DNA from: an uncultured Oscillospiraceae bacterium
Lineage (GTDB): Bacteria > Bacillota > Clostridia > Oscillospirales > Ruminococcaceae
Direction of reading: 5' to 3'
Length of the DNA: 6,178 nucleotides
Assembly: GCA_934527255.1 (NCBI GenBank)
Contig: CAKTAM010000107.1
Coordinates: 1 to 6,178 of the forward strand
The translations under genes were made by a program, and so were the position numbers. This document shows, one piece after another, positions 1 to 4,968 of the stretch (positions are counted from its first letter, which is position 1; every line of letters starts with the position of its first letter). The notes beneath the pieces were generated by a model that saw only the letters and a program-made list of their open reading frames with translations, did no database searches and was not told the DNA's origin.

Positions 1-401
1 TGGGTAGCCAGTACGGAAGCCAGATATACAGCACCCGGTCTCTCGGTAGCGTTCAGTCCCCATACGCCCTTGATGGTCAGCGGATCCATATCCATGGTTT
101 CGGAGCCGTAGCACCAGCACGGGGTGACGGTCAGCGTGATGGAGACGCCCTCCTTGCGGAACTTTTCGGCGCAGGCAGCGGTTTCGGCCACACGGCCGAT
201 GGTGGTGTCGGCGATGACGACCTTGACGGGCTCGCCGTTGGAATACGTCAGGTTTTCGGTAAACAGGCGCGCGGCCGAGCGTGCCATGTTCATGGTCTGC
301 TCCTCCAGGCTTTCGCGAACCTTCAGCGGGCCGCGGCGGCCGTCGATGGTGGGCCGAATGCCGATAACGGGATAATCGCCGATCAGTCTGTTTTCACTCA
401 T
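1..401 (-). CDS. fucI: L-fucose isomerase, N-terminal part (runs off left edge)
   Basis: The enzyme interconverts L-fucose and L-fuculose (and usually D-arabinose/D-ribulose) in the cytoplasm, the first step of fucose catabolism. The ATG at 401-399 opens 133 codons, with no stop before the edge. Family landmarks seen: GIRPTIDGRR (residues 14-23), VRESLEEQTMNMA (28-40), ADTTIG (64-69), AETAACAEKF (72-81), TPCWCYGSETMDMDP (93-107) and NATERPGAVYLA (117-128). These match the N-terminal domain of E. coli-type FucI, recalled from memory. A three-residue PLK stretch sits between GRRG and VRES where E. coli FucI is shorter. Family members are roughly 590 residues, so under a quarter is present and the metal-binding catalytic residues lie outside the window. 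The start is fixed by AAGGAGGT eight bases upstream. The gene is divergent from the sirtuin gene. Family assignment is very secure; whether the full gene is intact cannot be seen. Confidence 0.95.
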   Translation of the reverse strand, partial: MSENRLIGDYPVIGIRPTIDGRRGPLKVRESLEEQTMNMARSAARLFTENLTYSNGEPVKVVIADTTIGRVAETAACAEKFRKEGVSITLTVTPCWCYGSETMDMDPLTIKGVWGLNATERPGAVYLASVLAT

Positions 402-409
402 GGGGAAGT

Positions 410-417
410 ACCTCCTT
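410..417 (-). promoter_or_regulatory. Ribosome binding site of fucI
   Basis: Read on the minus strand this is AAGGAGGT, a full Shine-Dalgarno match, with eight bases before the fucI ATG. It decides the start codon. Confidence 0.9.
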
Positions 418-455
418 ATTTCCTGTCGCGCACACGGGGGCGCGTTTTTTCCTTT

Positions 456-497
456 TTCGAACGATGGTCGAAAAAATTCGAACGATGGTCGAAAAAA
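456..497. repeat. Perfect tandem 21-bp direct repeat, two copies
   Basis: Two identical adjacent 21-base units occupy 456-476 and 477-497. Each contains the 17-base imperfect palindrome TTCGAACGATGGTCGAA (arms TTCGA/TCGAA) followed by an A-tract. Two diverged copies follow at about 501-517 (CGGTGGCCA then A7) and 519-535 (ACGATTGGTCGG then A5), and a further A6 tract lies at 551-556. A-tracts begin at 471, 492, 509, 531 and 551, on average 20 bases apart or about two helical turns, which should bend the DNA. A 21-bp period of direct half-sites is what AraC-family dimers typically bind, and an AraC-type gene lies at 2209-3069. An operator role is inference. The array lies between the best fucI promoter and its start codon, in the leader. 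Confidence 0.85.
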
Positions 498-540
498 TTT
501 CGGTGGCCAAAAAAATTGACGATTGGTCGGAAAAACTCCG

Positions 541-573
541 GCCGTCAGCCAAAAAAGCTTTGCGGCAGACGGC
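541..573 (-). promoter_or_regulatory. Hairpin in the presumed fucI leader
   Basis: GCCGTC at 541-546 plus GCC at 548-550 pair with GGC at 564-566 plus GACGGC at 568-573, leaving one A/A mismatch and a 13-base loop. On the minus strand the stem is followed five bases later by TTTTT (535-531), giving an attenuator-like look. No antiterminator partner or leader peptide was recognised, so the role is unknown. Confidence 0.4.
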
Positions 574-685
574 TAAGAAACGGCCGATGCGGCCATGGGG
601 GCCCTGTGTCGGCCGCGGGTCGGCGGGCGCACATTGCGGGCGGCCGCCCGGCTGCGGCTGGCCCCGGGGGTCTGCTGCATTTTTT

Positions 686-714
686 ATTTTAGCCGAGCCA
701 TGCGCAAAATGCAA
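686..714 (-). promoter_or_regulatory. Candidate promoter for fucI
   Basis: On the minus strand TTGCAT (714-709) is followed after 17 bases by TAAAAT (691-686). The -10 matches the vegetative consensus at five of six positions, the -35 only at three. Transcription would begin near 679, leaving a leader of about 280 bases that contains the repeat array. No better -10/-35 pair was found closer to the gene. Confidence 0.45.
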
Positions 715-759
715 TGTACGGTTATGCCGAAAAGCGCAAGCAATATTGTACAAGAAACT

Positions 760-774
760 GTGAAGAACGTTCAC
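760..774. promoter_or_regulatory. Inverted repeat, possible operator
   Basis: GTGAAGAACGTTCAC has five-base arms GTGAA/TTCAC around GAACG and contains the perfect palindrome GAACGTTC. A second TTGTGAA follows at 780-786. The AACGTT centre resembles LacI-family operators. The site lies about 46 bases upstream of the -35 of the candidate fucI promoter. No LacI-type gene is in the window, so the binder is unknown. Confidence 0.35.
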
Positions 775-843
775 GAGTCTTGTGAATGGTGTACGCCGAA
801 ACGGAAAAACAGCCCGCTTTGCCGCAAAAACCGCCGGGCAGGC

Positions 844-873
844 TTGTGCCGGGCGCGGCCCGGGGCGTATAAT
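844..873 (+). promoter_or_regulatory. Candidate promoter for the sirtuin gene
   Basis: An exact TATAAT at 868-873 lies in otherwise very GC-rich sequence. The best -35 is a weak TTGTGC (844-849) with an 18-base spacer. Transcription would begin near 880 and give a leader of about 218 bases before the sirtuin ATG. The call rests mainly on the -10. Confidence 0.45.
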
Positions 874-931
874 AAAAACCGTGATGGAAACGAGGATGGC
901 AGGGCTGCCTGCTGCCTGTCGGGGCGCATTG

Positions 932-952
932 GCGCCGCCTGCGGGGCGGCGC
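932..952 (+). other. GC hairpin in the sirtuin leader
   Basis: GCGCCGCC (932-939) and GGCGGCGC (945-952) form a perfect eight-base-pair stem with loop TGCGG. No T-run follows, so it is not an intrinsic terminator. A second short stem, GCTCCG/CGGAGC (1051-1064), lies near the ribosome site. The structures could affect translation or RNA stability, or simply reflect high GC. Confidence 0.4.
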
Positions 953-1097
953 AGCCCCCGGCGGACAAAACGCAGGGCCCGGCCTGCCGCCGAAAACAAA
1001 GAGGCAAGAAGTCTGCGGCGGATACGGCCCGGCCGCCCCCCGGCCGGGGAGCTCCGACCGGAGCGCGCGGGCACCCAAAACAGGAGAGGAGAACACC

Positions 1098-1910
1098 ATG
1101 ACACAGCAGAGCACACCGAAGAAGCAGAACATCCCGCAGGAGGAAGCGGCGCTGCGGCAGCTGTACCGGCTGCTGCAGGCGGCGCAGCGCATCTGCGTGT
1201 TTACGGGGGCGGGGGTCAGCTGCCCGTCCGGCATTCCGGATTTTCGCTCCGCAAAGGGCATTTACAGCCAGCGCGACGGGTATACCCGCACGCCGGAGGA
1301 GATGGTCTCGCATGAGTTCTTCTGGGCGCACCCGGAAGAGTTCTATGCCTTTTACCGCAAGAAAATGGTCTGGCCCAACGCCCGCCCCAATGCGTTTCAC
1401 CGCTTTGCGGCCGCGCTGGAGGAGCGGCCCGGCCGCAGGGTGACGGTGGTCACACAGAACATTGACGGCCTGCATCAGGCGGCGGGCAGTACCCGCGTGC
1501 TGGAGCTGCACGGCAGCGTGCACCGCAACCGCTGCACCGTGTGCGGCGCGGTCTGCGGCCTGCAGGCGGTGACCGAAAGCACTGGTCTGCCCCGCTGCCC
1601 GGCGTGCGGCGGCCTGCTCAAGCCGGAGGTGGTGCTGTACGGCGAGCAGCTGGACGCCCCCACCGTCGAGGCGGCGGTGGCCGCCATTGCCGATGCCGAG
1701 CTGGTGCTGGTGGCGGGCACCTCGCTGGCCGTTTATCCGGCGGCCTCCTTTCTGCGGTATTGCCGCGGCCGTCTGGCGGTGCTGAACCTGACCCCCACCC
1801 CGGTGGATGCCCGCGCCGATGTGGCCGTGTATGCCGACGCGGCGCAGGCCGCCGAGTATCTGCAGGCCATGGCGCAGGGGGACGACGCCCCGCCCGCGGG
1901 AACGCGCTGA
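1098..1910 (+). CDS. cobB: Sir2-family NAD-dependent protein deacylase (sirtuin)
   Basis: Cytoplasmic enzyme that removes acetyl or other short acyl groups from lysines, consuming NAD and releasing nicotinamide and O-acyl-ADP-ribose. The 270-residue product has the complete core: NAD loop GAGVSCPSGIPDFRS (37-51), TQNIDGLH (119-126), catalytic His138 in LHGS (137-140), a four-cysteine zinc site (C146, C149, C167, C170) and GTSLAVYPA (207-215), then NLTPTP (230-235). Length is normal for a bacterial sirtuin, and the pattern SHEFFWAHPEEFYAF (71-85) resembles Thermotoga-type Sir2, from memory. No extra domain or signal peptide is seen. A purine-rich GGAGAGGAG lies six bases before the ATG. The gene is divergent from fucI and convergent with the AraC-type regulator, so it is probably a single-gene transcript. 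Acyl preference cannot be read from the sequence; substrates are unknown. The symbol is by family, not proven orthology. Confidence 0.95.
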   Translation: MTQQSTPKKQNIPQEEAALRQLYRLLQAAQRICVFTGAGVSCPSGIPDFRSAKGIYSQRDGYTRTPEEMVSHEFFWAHPEEFYAFYRKKMVWPNARPNAFHRFAAALEERPGRRVTVVTQNIDGLHQAAGSTRVLELHGSVHRNRCTVCGAVCGLQAVTESTGLPRCPACGGLLKPEVVLYGEQLDAPTVEAAVAAIADAELVLVAGTSLAVYPAASFLRYCRGRLAVLNLTPTPVDARADVAVYADAAQAAEYLQAMAQGDDAPPAGTR

Positions 1911-2208
1911 CCGGCCGCAGGCGGCCCCGGGGGCCGTTCCCCGGCGGTGCCCGCGGGACTTCGGCGGGCGGTCGTTTTTGCCGCCCATCCGCCCAAAAAC
2001 ATCCGAAAAAAAGCGAAAGAGCCGCCGCAGATGCCACTCTGCGGCGGCTCTTTCTATGGAAAGGGGTTGCCTGCAGGGCGGCAGATGCTTTCCAGCAGGC
2101 GCTTGTGCCTCTTGTGAGAGGCGGAAAGGATGCGGGGGCCGCCGGACAGGGCATACAAAATGCCCCGGCGGCAAGGGGCCGACCGGGGCGTGCGGCAAAA
2201 GGGGAACG
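1911..2208. other. Convergent intergenic region (sirtuin / AraC-type regulator)
   Basis: About 300 bases between two stop codons hold no convincing gene. The main element is the perfect 17-bp terminator hairpin at 2015-2054. Two further hairpins lie on the regulator side: GCCTCT/AGAGGC at 2107-2122, and a longer bulged stem at 2138-2172 with GCCGCCGG/CCGGCGGC below and GGGCAT/ATGCCC above. Neither is followed by a T-run, so they may be 3' RNA-protecting structures or remnants. Confidence 0.6.
2015..2054. terminator. Bidirectional intrinsic terminator, perfect 17-bp stem
   Basis: GAAAGAGCCGCCGCAGA (2015-2031) and its exact reverse complement (2038-2054) form a 17-base-pair GC-rich stem with a six-base loop TGCCAC. 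On the minus strand the stem is followed by GC and then seven T (2012-2006), serving the AraC-type gene. On the plus strand the stem ends in CTCTTTCT, a weaker U-tract, serving the sirtuin gene. Confidence 0.85.
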
Positions 2209-3069
2209 CTATTTTTTCCGGAACTGAGTGGGGGTGCTGCCGGTCTCCTTTTTGAACAGGCGGCAGAAGTAGGCGCAATCGGCAAAGCCGCTTTGCAGCG
2301 ACACCTGCTCGACGGAAAGATCGGTGCTGTTCAGCAGGTGCTTGGCCATGGAAAGCCGCTTTTCCAGAATGTACCGCCCGATGGAAACGCCCATTCCCTT
2401 GGTGAACAGGTGCGACAGGTGATATTTGCTCACCATGCACTCGTTGGCCAGCAGGTTCAGCGAAATTTCTTCGGTGAAGTTTTCGTCAATGTAGCGCAGG
2501 GCATCCTGCAGCACGCGGTTGCTTTGCAGAAAATCCTTGGCGTTGACCGACTGGTTCAGCAGCCGGAACATCTGCATGACAATGATCTTGGCGGTCGCCT
2601 GGGCGATCTCATAGCCAAAATCCATCCCCTGCTGCAGCTCGCGCACCACCTCGCGGAACAGATGGAAAAAGTGCTCGCTTTTTTCCTGCGTGTGCAGCAG
2701 CGACGGCACATCCGGCCCCAGCAGCTGGTTGGCGGGCTGGCCGGGCAGGTTGATCTTGTCATAGGCGGTAAAGTAAAACGTCAGCGGGTCGTCCTCATCG
2801 CTGTACTCGCAGTGGGGCTGCCCGGCGTTGTACACCAGCAGGTCGCCCGGGCCGACAGGCAAATCTTCCCCGTTCAGGTGGATATGCCCCTTGCCCTTCC
2901 AGACAAACACCACCTCCACAAACGGGTGGCTGTGCAGCACGTTCTGCGCGCCGGGTATGCCGCTTTGCATCCCGGCGTAGGCAAGGTATGGGTTCAGCTT
3001 ATTGAAATAATGCTCCTCCGACAGGTACGGGTGGCGTGCCTGCTCGGCATACTGGTACAGCTTTTTCAC
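2209..3069 (-). CDS. AraC-family transcriptional regulator with cupin sensor domain
   Basis: A one-component DNA-binding regulator, 286 residues, normal for the family. The N-terminal half is an AraC-type cupin: HSHPFVEVVFVWKG (46-59), GEDLPVGPGDLLVYNAGQPHCE (67-88, with His86), expected to bind the sugar effector. The C-terminal part is the double helix-turn-helix: first helix pair about 203-225 (LNLLANECMVSKYHLSHLF), linker, second about 252-275 (VEQVSLQSGFADCAYFCRLFKK), ending with the family signature GSTPTQFRKK at the very end. The start is a GTG at 3069-3067 with AAGGAGG (3086-3080) ten bases upstream; the next in-frame Met is residue 34, inside the conserved fold. It is divergent from the ABC importer and has its own near-consensus promoter (3219-3247), the usual layout for a local activator. 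The effector is unidentified; fucose or a relative is a guess from context. Confidence 0.95.
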   Translation of the reverse strand: MKKLYQYAEQARHPYLSEEHYFNKLNPYLAYAGMQSGIPGAQNVLHSHPFVEVVFVWKGKGHIHLNGEDLPVGPGDLLVYNAGQPHCEYSDEDDPLTFYFTAYDKINLPGQPANQLLGPDVPSLLHTQEKSEHFFHLFREVVRELQQGMDFGYEIAQATAKIIVMQMFRLLNQSVNAKDFLQSNRVLQDALRYIDENFTEEISLNLLANECMVSKYHLSHLFTKGMGVSIGRYILEKRLSMAKHLLNSTDLSVEQVSLQSGFADCAYFCRLFKKETGSTPTQFRKK

Positions 3070-3190
3070 AAAGGGCGGGCCTCCTTTTCAACCCCGAAAA
3101 CCGAACGGCGCCGGTGCGCGGCGCCCGGCCCAAACGGCCGAAAAAACGACGGTGAACGGCACAGCTTTTTCAGTTACACTACTATAATTT

Positions 3191-3203
3191 TAATGGTCGT
3201 TCG
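3191..3203 (+). promoter_or_regulatory. Candidate operator half-site, downstream of the regulator promoter
   Basis: TAATGGTCGTTCG shares the seven-base core ATGGTCG (3193-3199) with the tandem repeat upstream of fucI. It lies about 9-21 bases into the predicted regulator transcript, a position suited to self-repression. The regulator's binding preference is not known. Confidence 0.35.
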
Positions 3204-3218
3204 CCAGCCTCTAAAGCG

Positions 3219-3247
3219 ATTATATATTAGTGACAAGAAAAAGTCAA
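3219..3247 (-). promoter_or_regulatory. Promoter of the AraC-type regulator
   Basis: On the minus strand TTGACT (3247-3242) and an exact TATAAT (3224-3219) are separated by the optimal 17 bases, eleven of twelve consensus positions. Transcription should begin near 3212, about 143 bases before the GTG start. Confidence 0.8.
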
Positions 3248-3248
3248 T

Positions 3249-3258
3249 GCCGACCAAT
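3249..3258 (-). promoter_or_regulatory. Candidate operator half-site abutting the regulator -35
   Basis: On the minus strand ATTGGTCGG (3258-3250) directly precedes the regulator's -35 box. It equals nine bases of the third repeat copy upstream of fucI (ATTGGTCGG, 522-530). It would be about 83 bases upstream of the importer's predicted start. Contact by the AraC-type regulator is inferred. Confidence 0.4.
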
Positions 3259-3288
3259 AAAATTGTACAGAATTGCGTTTTTCTTTTG

Positions 3289-3300
3289 GCACGTCCGTGC
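3289..3300. promoter_or_regulatory. 12-base inverted repeat next to the importer promoter
   Basis: GCACG/CGTGC arms with a two-base centre (TC) end one base before the -35 of the importer promoter. Position and symmetry suit an operator for a dimeric regulator; no binder can be named. Confidence 0.35.
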
Positions 3301-3301
3301 A

Positions 3302-3330
3302 TTGTCCTTTTGCGGGGCGTTTGCTAAAAT
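3302..3330 (+). promoter_or_regulatory. Extended -10 promoter of the ABC importer operon
   Basis: TTGTCC (3302-3307) and TAAAAT (3325-3330) are 17 bases apart, and the -10 is preceded by TGC, an extended -10 element. Four of six and five of six consensus matches. Transcription should begin near 3337, about 60 bases before the ATPase ATG. Confidence 0.65.
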
Positions 3331-3397
3331 GAAAATGGACAAGGCGAGCGCCGCTTTCACACGCAAGCAGGCGTCAGCCGACAGGAAAAGGAGCGGG

Positions 3398-4897
3398 ATG
3401 ACTGTGAACGAAGTAATTTTGCAAATGAAGGACATCGACAAACGCTTCTCGGGCGTCCATGCGCTGAAAAAGGTTCAGTTTGAGCTGCGCGCCGGTGAGG
3501 TGCACGCGCTGATGGGCGAAAACGGCGCGGGAAAATCGACCCTGATGAAGGTGCTGACGGGCATTTACCCCCGCGACAACGGCGAGATCCGTCTGTTTGG
3601 CGAGCCGGTGGATTTTCACACCATCAGCGATTCGCAGAAGGCCGGTGTGGGCATCATTCACCAGGAGCTGAACATGCTGCCGCATCTGACGGTGGCGCAG
3701 AATATCTACATCGGGCGCGAGCCCATGCGCGGCGGCTGCATTGACGACCGCAAAATGGAAGAAGACGCCCGCCGCCTGCTGGCGCACATCGGCGTCAATA
3801 TTGACCCGGGCATCAAGCTGGGCAGCCTGACGGTCGGCCGTCAGCAGATGGTCGAAATTGCCAAGGCCATTTCGCATGATTCCCGCCTGCTGGTGCTGGA
3901 CGAGCCTACCGCCGCCCTGACGCAGCCGGAGGTGGAGGAGTTGTTCGAGATCATGAACGACCTGCGCCGCAAGGGCATCGGCATGATCTACATCTCCCAC
4001 CGCATGGACGAGATCACCCGCATTTCCGACCGGGTGACGGTCATGCGCGACGGCGAGTATATCGGCACCGTCAACACCAGGGAGACCACCAAGGACGAGA
4101 TCGTCCGCATGATGGTCGGCCGGGTGATCTACGGCGACAAAAAGGAAAAAAGCACCTGCCCGCCGGATGCGCCCGTGGTGCTGGAGGTCAGAAACCTCAA
4201 CAGCGGCAAGACCATCCGCGATGTCAGCTTTCAGCTGCACCGGGGCGAGATACTGGGCTTTTCCGGCCTGATGGGCGCAGGGCGCACCGAGGTGGCCCGC
4301 GCCGTTTACGGGGCCGATCCGTTCGACTCTGGCGAGGTGTACATCAACGGCGAAAAGGTCGACATCCGCCAGCCCAGCGACGCCGTTTCCCACGGCGTGT
4401 GCTATCTGTCGGAGGACCGCAAGCGCTACGGCCTGCTGCTTATCAAATCGGTGGCCGAAAACTCGGCCATCAGCTCGATGGACAAATACATCCGCCACGG
4501 GTGGATCAATGACACCGCCCTCAAGGAAGCCGCCGCCGCTATGAACGCCCGTCTGCGTACCAAGACCCCCTCGATGGAGCAGCAGGTGCGCAACCTGTCG
4601 GGCGGCAACCAGCAGAAGGTCATTGTGGCCCGCTGGCTGCTGAACAACGCCGACATCTTCATTTTTGACGAGCCGACGCGCGGTATTGACGTCGGCGCCA
4701 AAAGCGAGATGTACGACCTGATGCAGGAGCTGGCCGATCAGGGCAAATCCATCATCATGATCTCCTCCGAGCTGGCCGAAATTCAGCGGCTGAGCGACCG
4801 GGTGCTGGTCATGTGCGAGGGGCGCATCACCGCCGATCTCGACATTACCGAGGCCACGCAGGAGACCATCATGCACTACGCAACGCTGCGCAGCTGA
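3398..4897 (+). CDS. Monosaccharide ABC importer, double ATPase subunit (RbsA/MglA/XylG type)
   Basis: Cytoplasmic ATPase that powers a CUT2-type sugar importer; 499 residues, normal for the family, with two fused nucleotide-binding domains. Domain 1: Walker A GENGAGKST (40-48), signature-like LTVGRQQMVEIAKA (144-157), Walker B LLVLDEP (164-170), H-loop S200-H201. Domain 2: degenerate Walker A GLMGAGRTE (290-298) without the lysine, which is normal for this family, then LSGGNQQKV (400-408) and Walker B with family tail FIFDEPTRGIDVG (421-433). The ATG at 3398 is preferred; AAGGAG (3388-3393) is only four bases away, so the in-frame GTG at 3404 (ten-base spacing) is a real alternative. It leads the operon; the permease follows after 71 bases. 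The substrate cannot be read from the ATPase; ribose, galactose, xylose, rhamnose or fucose systems all use this type. Adjacency to fucI favours a deoxysugar, weakly. Confidence 0.96.
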   Translation: MTVNEVILQMKDIDKRFSGVHALKKVQFELRAGEVHALMGENGAGKSTLMKVLTGIYPRDNGEIRLFGEPVDFHTISDSQKAGVGIIHQELNMLPHLTVAQNIYIGREPMRGGCIDDRKMEEDARRLLAHIGVNIDPGIKLGSLTVGRQQMVEIAKAISHDSRLLVLDEPTAALTQPEVEELFEIMNDLRRKGIGMIYISHRMDEITRISDRVTVMRDGEYIGTVNTRETTKDEIVRMMVGRVIYGDKKEKSTCPPDAPVVLEVRNLNSGKTIRDVSFQLHRGEILGFSGLMGAGRTEVARAVYGADPFDSGEVYINGEKVDIRQPSDAVSHGVCYLSEDRKRYGLLLIKSVAENSAISSMDKYIRHGWINDTALKEAAAAMNARLRTKTPSMEQQVRNLSGGNQQKVIVARWLLNNADIFIFDEPTRGIDVGAKSEMYDLMQELADQGKSIIMISSELAEIQRLSDRVLVMCEGRITADLDITEATQETIMHYATLRS

Positions 4898-4911
4898 ACG
4901 GCGGCGCTGAC

Positions 4912-4933
4912 AGAGGAATTTTCCCCTCTTTTT
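4912..4933 (+). terminator. Weak hairpin plus T-run between ATPase and permease genes
   Basis: AGAGG (4912-4916) can pair with CCTCT (4925-4929) across an eight-base loop, with five T at 4929-4933. The stem is short and AT-poor only in part, so it would be at most a leaky terminator. It could lower permease expression relative to the ATPase, or act as an RNA processing site. Confidence 0.3.
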
Positions 4934-4968
4934 GGAAAAGGATGAAAACACGGAAGGAGCTTTCGGGT

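Larger units (their letters stand above)
402..1097. other. Long divergent intergenic control region (fucI / sirtuin)
   Basis: About 700 bases without a convincing gene separate the divergent fucI and sirtuin starts. It holds, from the fucI side: the fucI ribosome site; a short GC hairpin (427-444) followed by six T on the plus strand; a tandem 21-bp repeat with degenerate further copies and phased A-tracts (456-556); a leader-type hairpin (541-573); a perfect 14-bp palindrome containing GCGGCCGC (637-650); a candidate fucI promoter (686-714); an inverted repeat (760-774); a candidate sirtuin promoter (844-873); and a GC-rich sirtuin leader with hairpins at 932-952 and 1051-1064. Open frames crossing it on both strands lack ribosome sites and recognisable protein character, and read as by-products of high GC. 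No small RNA gene could be identified by eye. Confidence 0.7.
3070..3397. other. Divergent control region (regulator / ABC importer)
   Basis: These 328 bases between the divergent starts are AT-rich in the middle (about 3165-3335), unlike the flanking genes. They hold the regulator's promoter (3219-3247), two ATGGTCG/TTGGTCG-type motifs around it, a 12-base inverted repeat (3289-3300) and the importer's extended -10 promoter (3302-3330). The importer reading frame stays open leftward to about 3230, but this upstream part covers the promoter and has no ribosome site, so it is not taken as coding. Confidence 0.75.

Noticed and set aside
427..450. CGCGC/GCGCG hairpin followed by six T on the plus strand, terminator-like
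   Set aside because: The stem has only five pairs and no plus-strand gene ends there. It could block antisense transcripts, but support is too thin for a feature.
456..556. CRISPR array
   Set aside because: The repeats are adjacent with no unique spacers between the perfect copies, and no cas genes are present.
464..763. Open frame on the plus strand beginning with a repeated MVEKI pattern
   Set aside because: The peptide repeat only reflects the tandem DNA repeat. There is no ribosome site, and the rest has no protein-like composition.
883..1315. Open frame in the sirtuin leader overlapping the sirtuin start
   Set aside because: No ribosome site, Arg/Pro/Ala-rich content typical of a GC-rich shadow frame, and it collides with a gene having full family motifs.
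3183..3188. Exact TATAAT on the plus strand
   Set aside because: No acceptable -35 lies 16-18 bases upstream; the region is AT-rich, so a chance match is likely.
3340..3365. Possible catabolite-repression (cre) site near TGAAAGCG on the minus strand
   Set aside because: Only one half matches the cre consensus; the second half fails at several fixed positions.
3230..3397. Upstream extension of the ATPase reading frame
   Set aside because: It would cover the importer's promoter, lacks a ribosome site, and adds residues not present in RbsA-type proteins.
4265..4291. Loss of the Walker A lysine in the second ATPase domain
   Set aside because: The GxxGAGRTE form is the normal state for RbsA/MglA/XylG-type ATPases, so it is not a defect.
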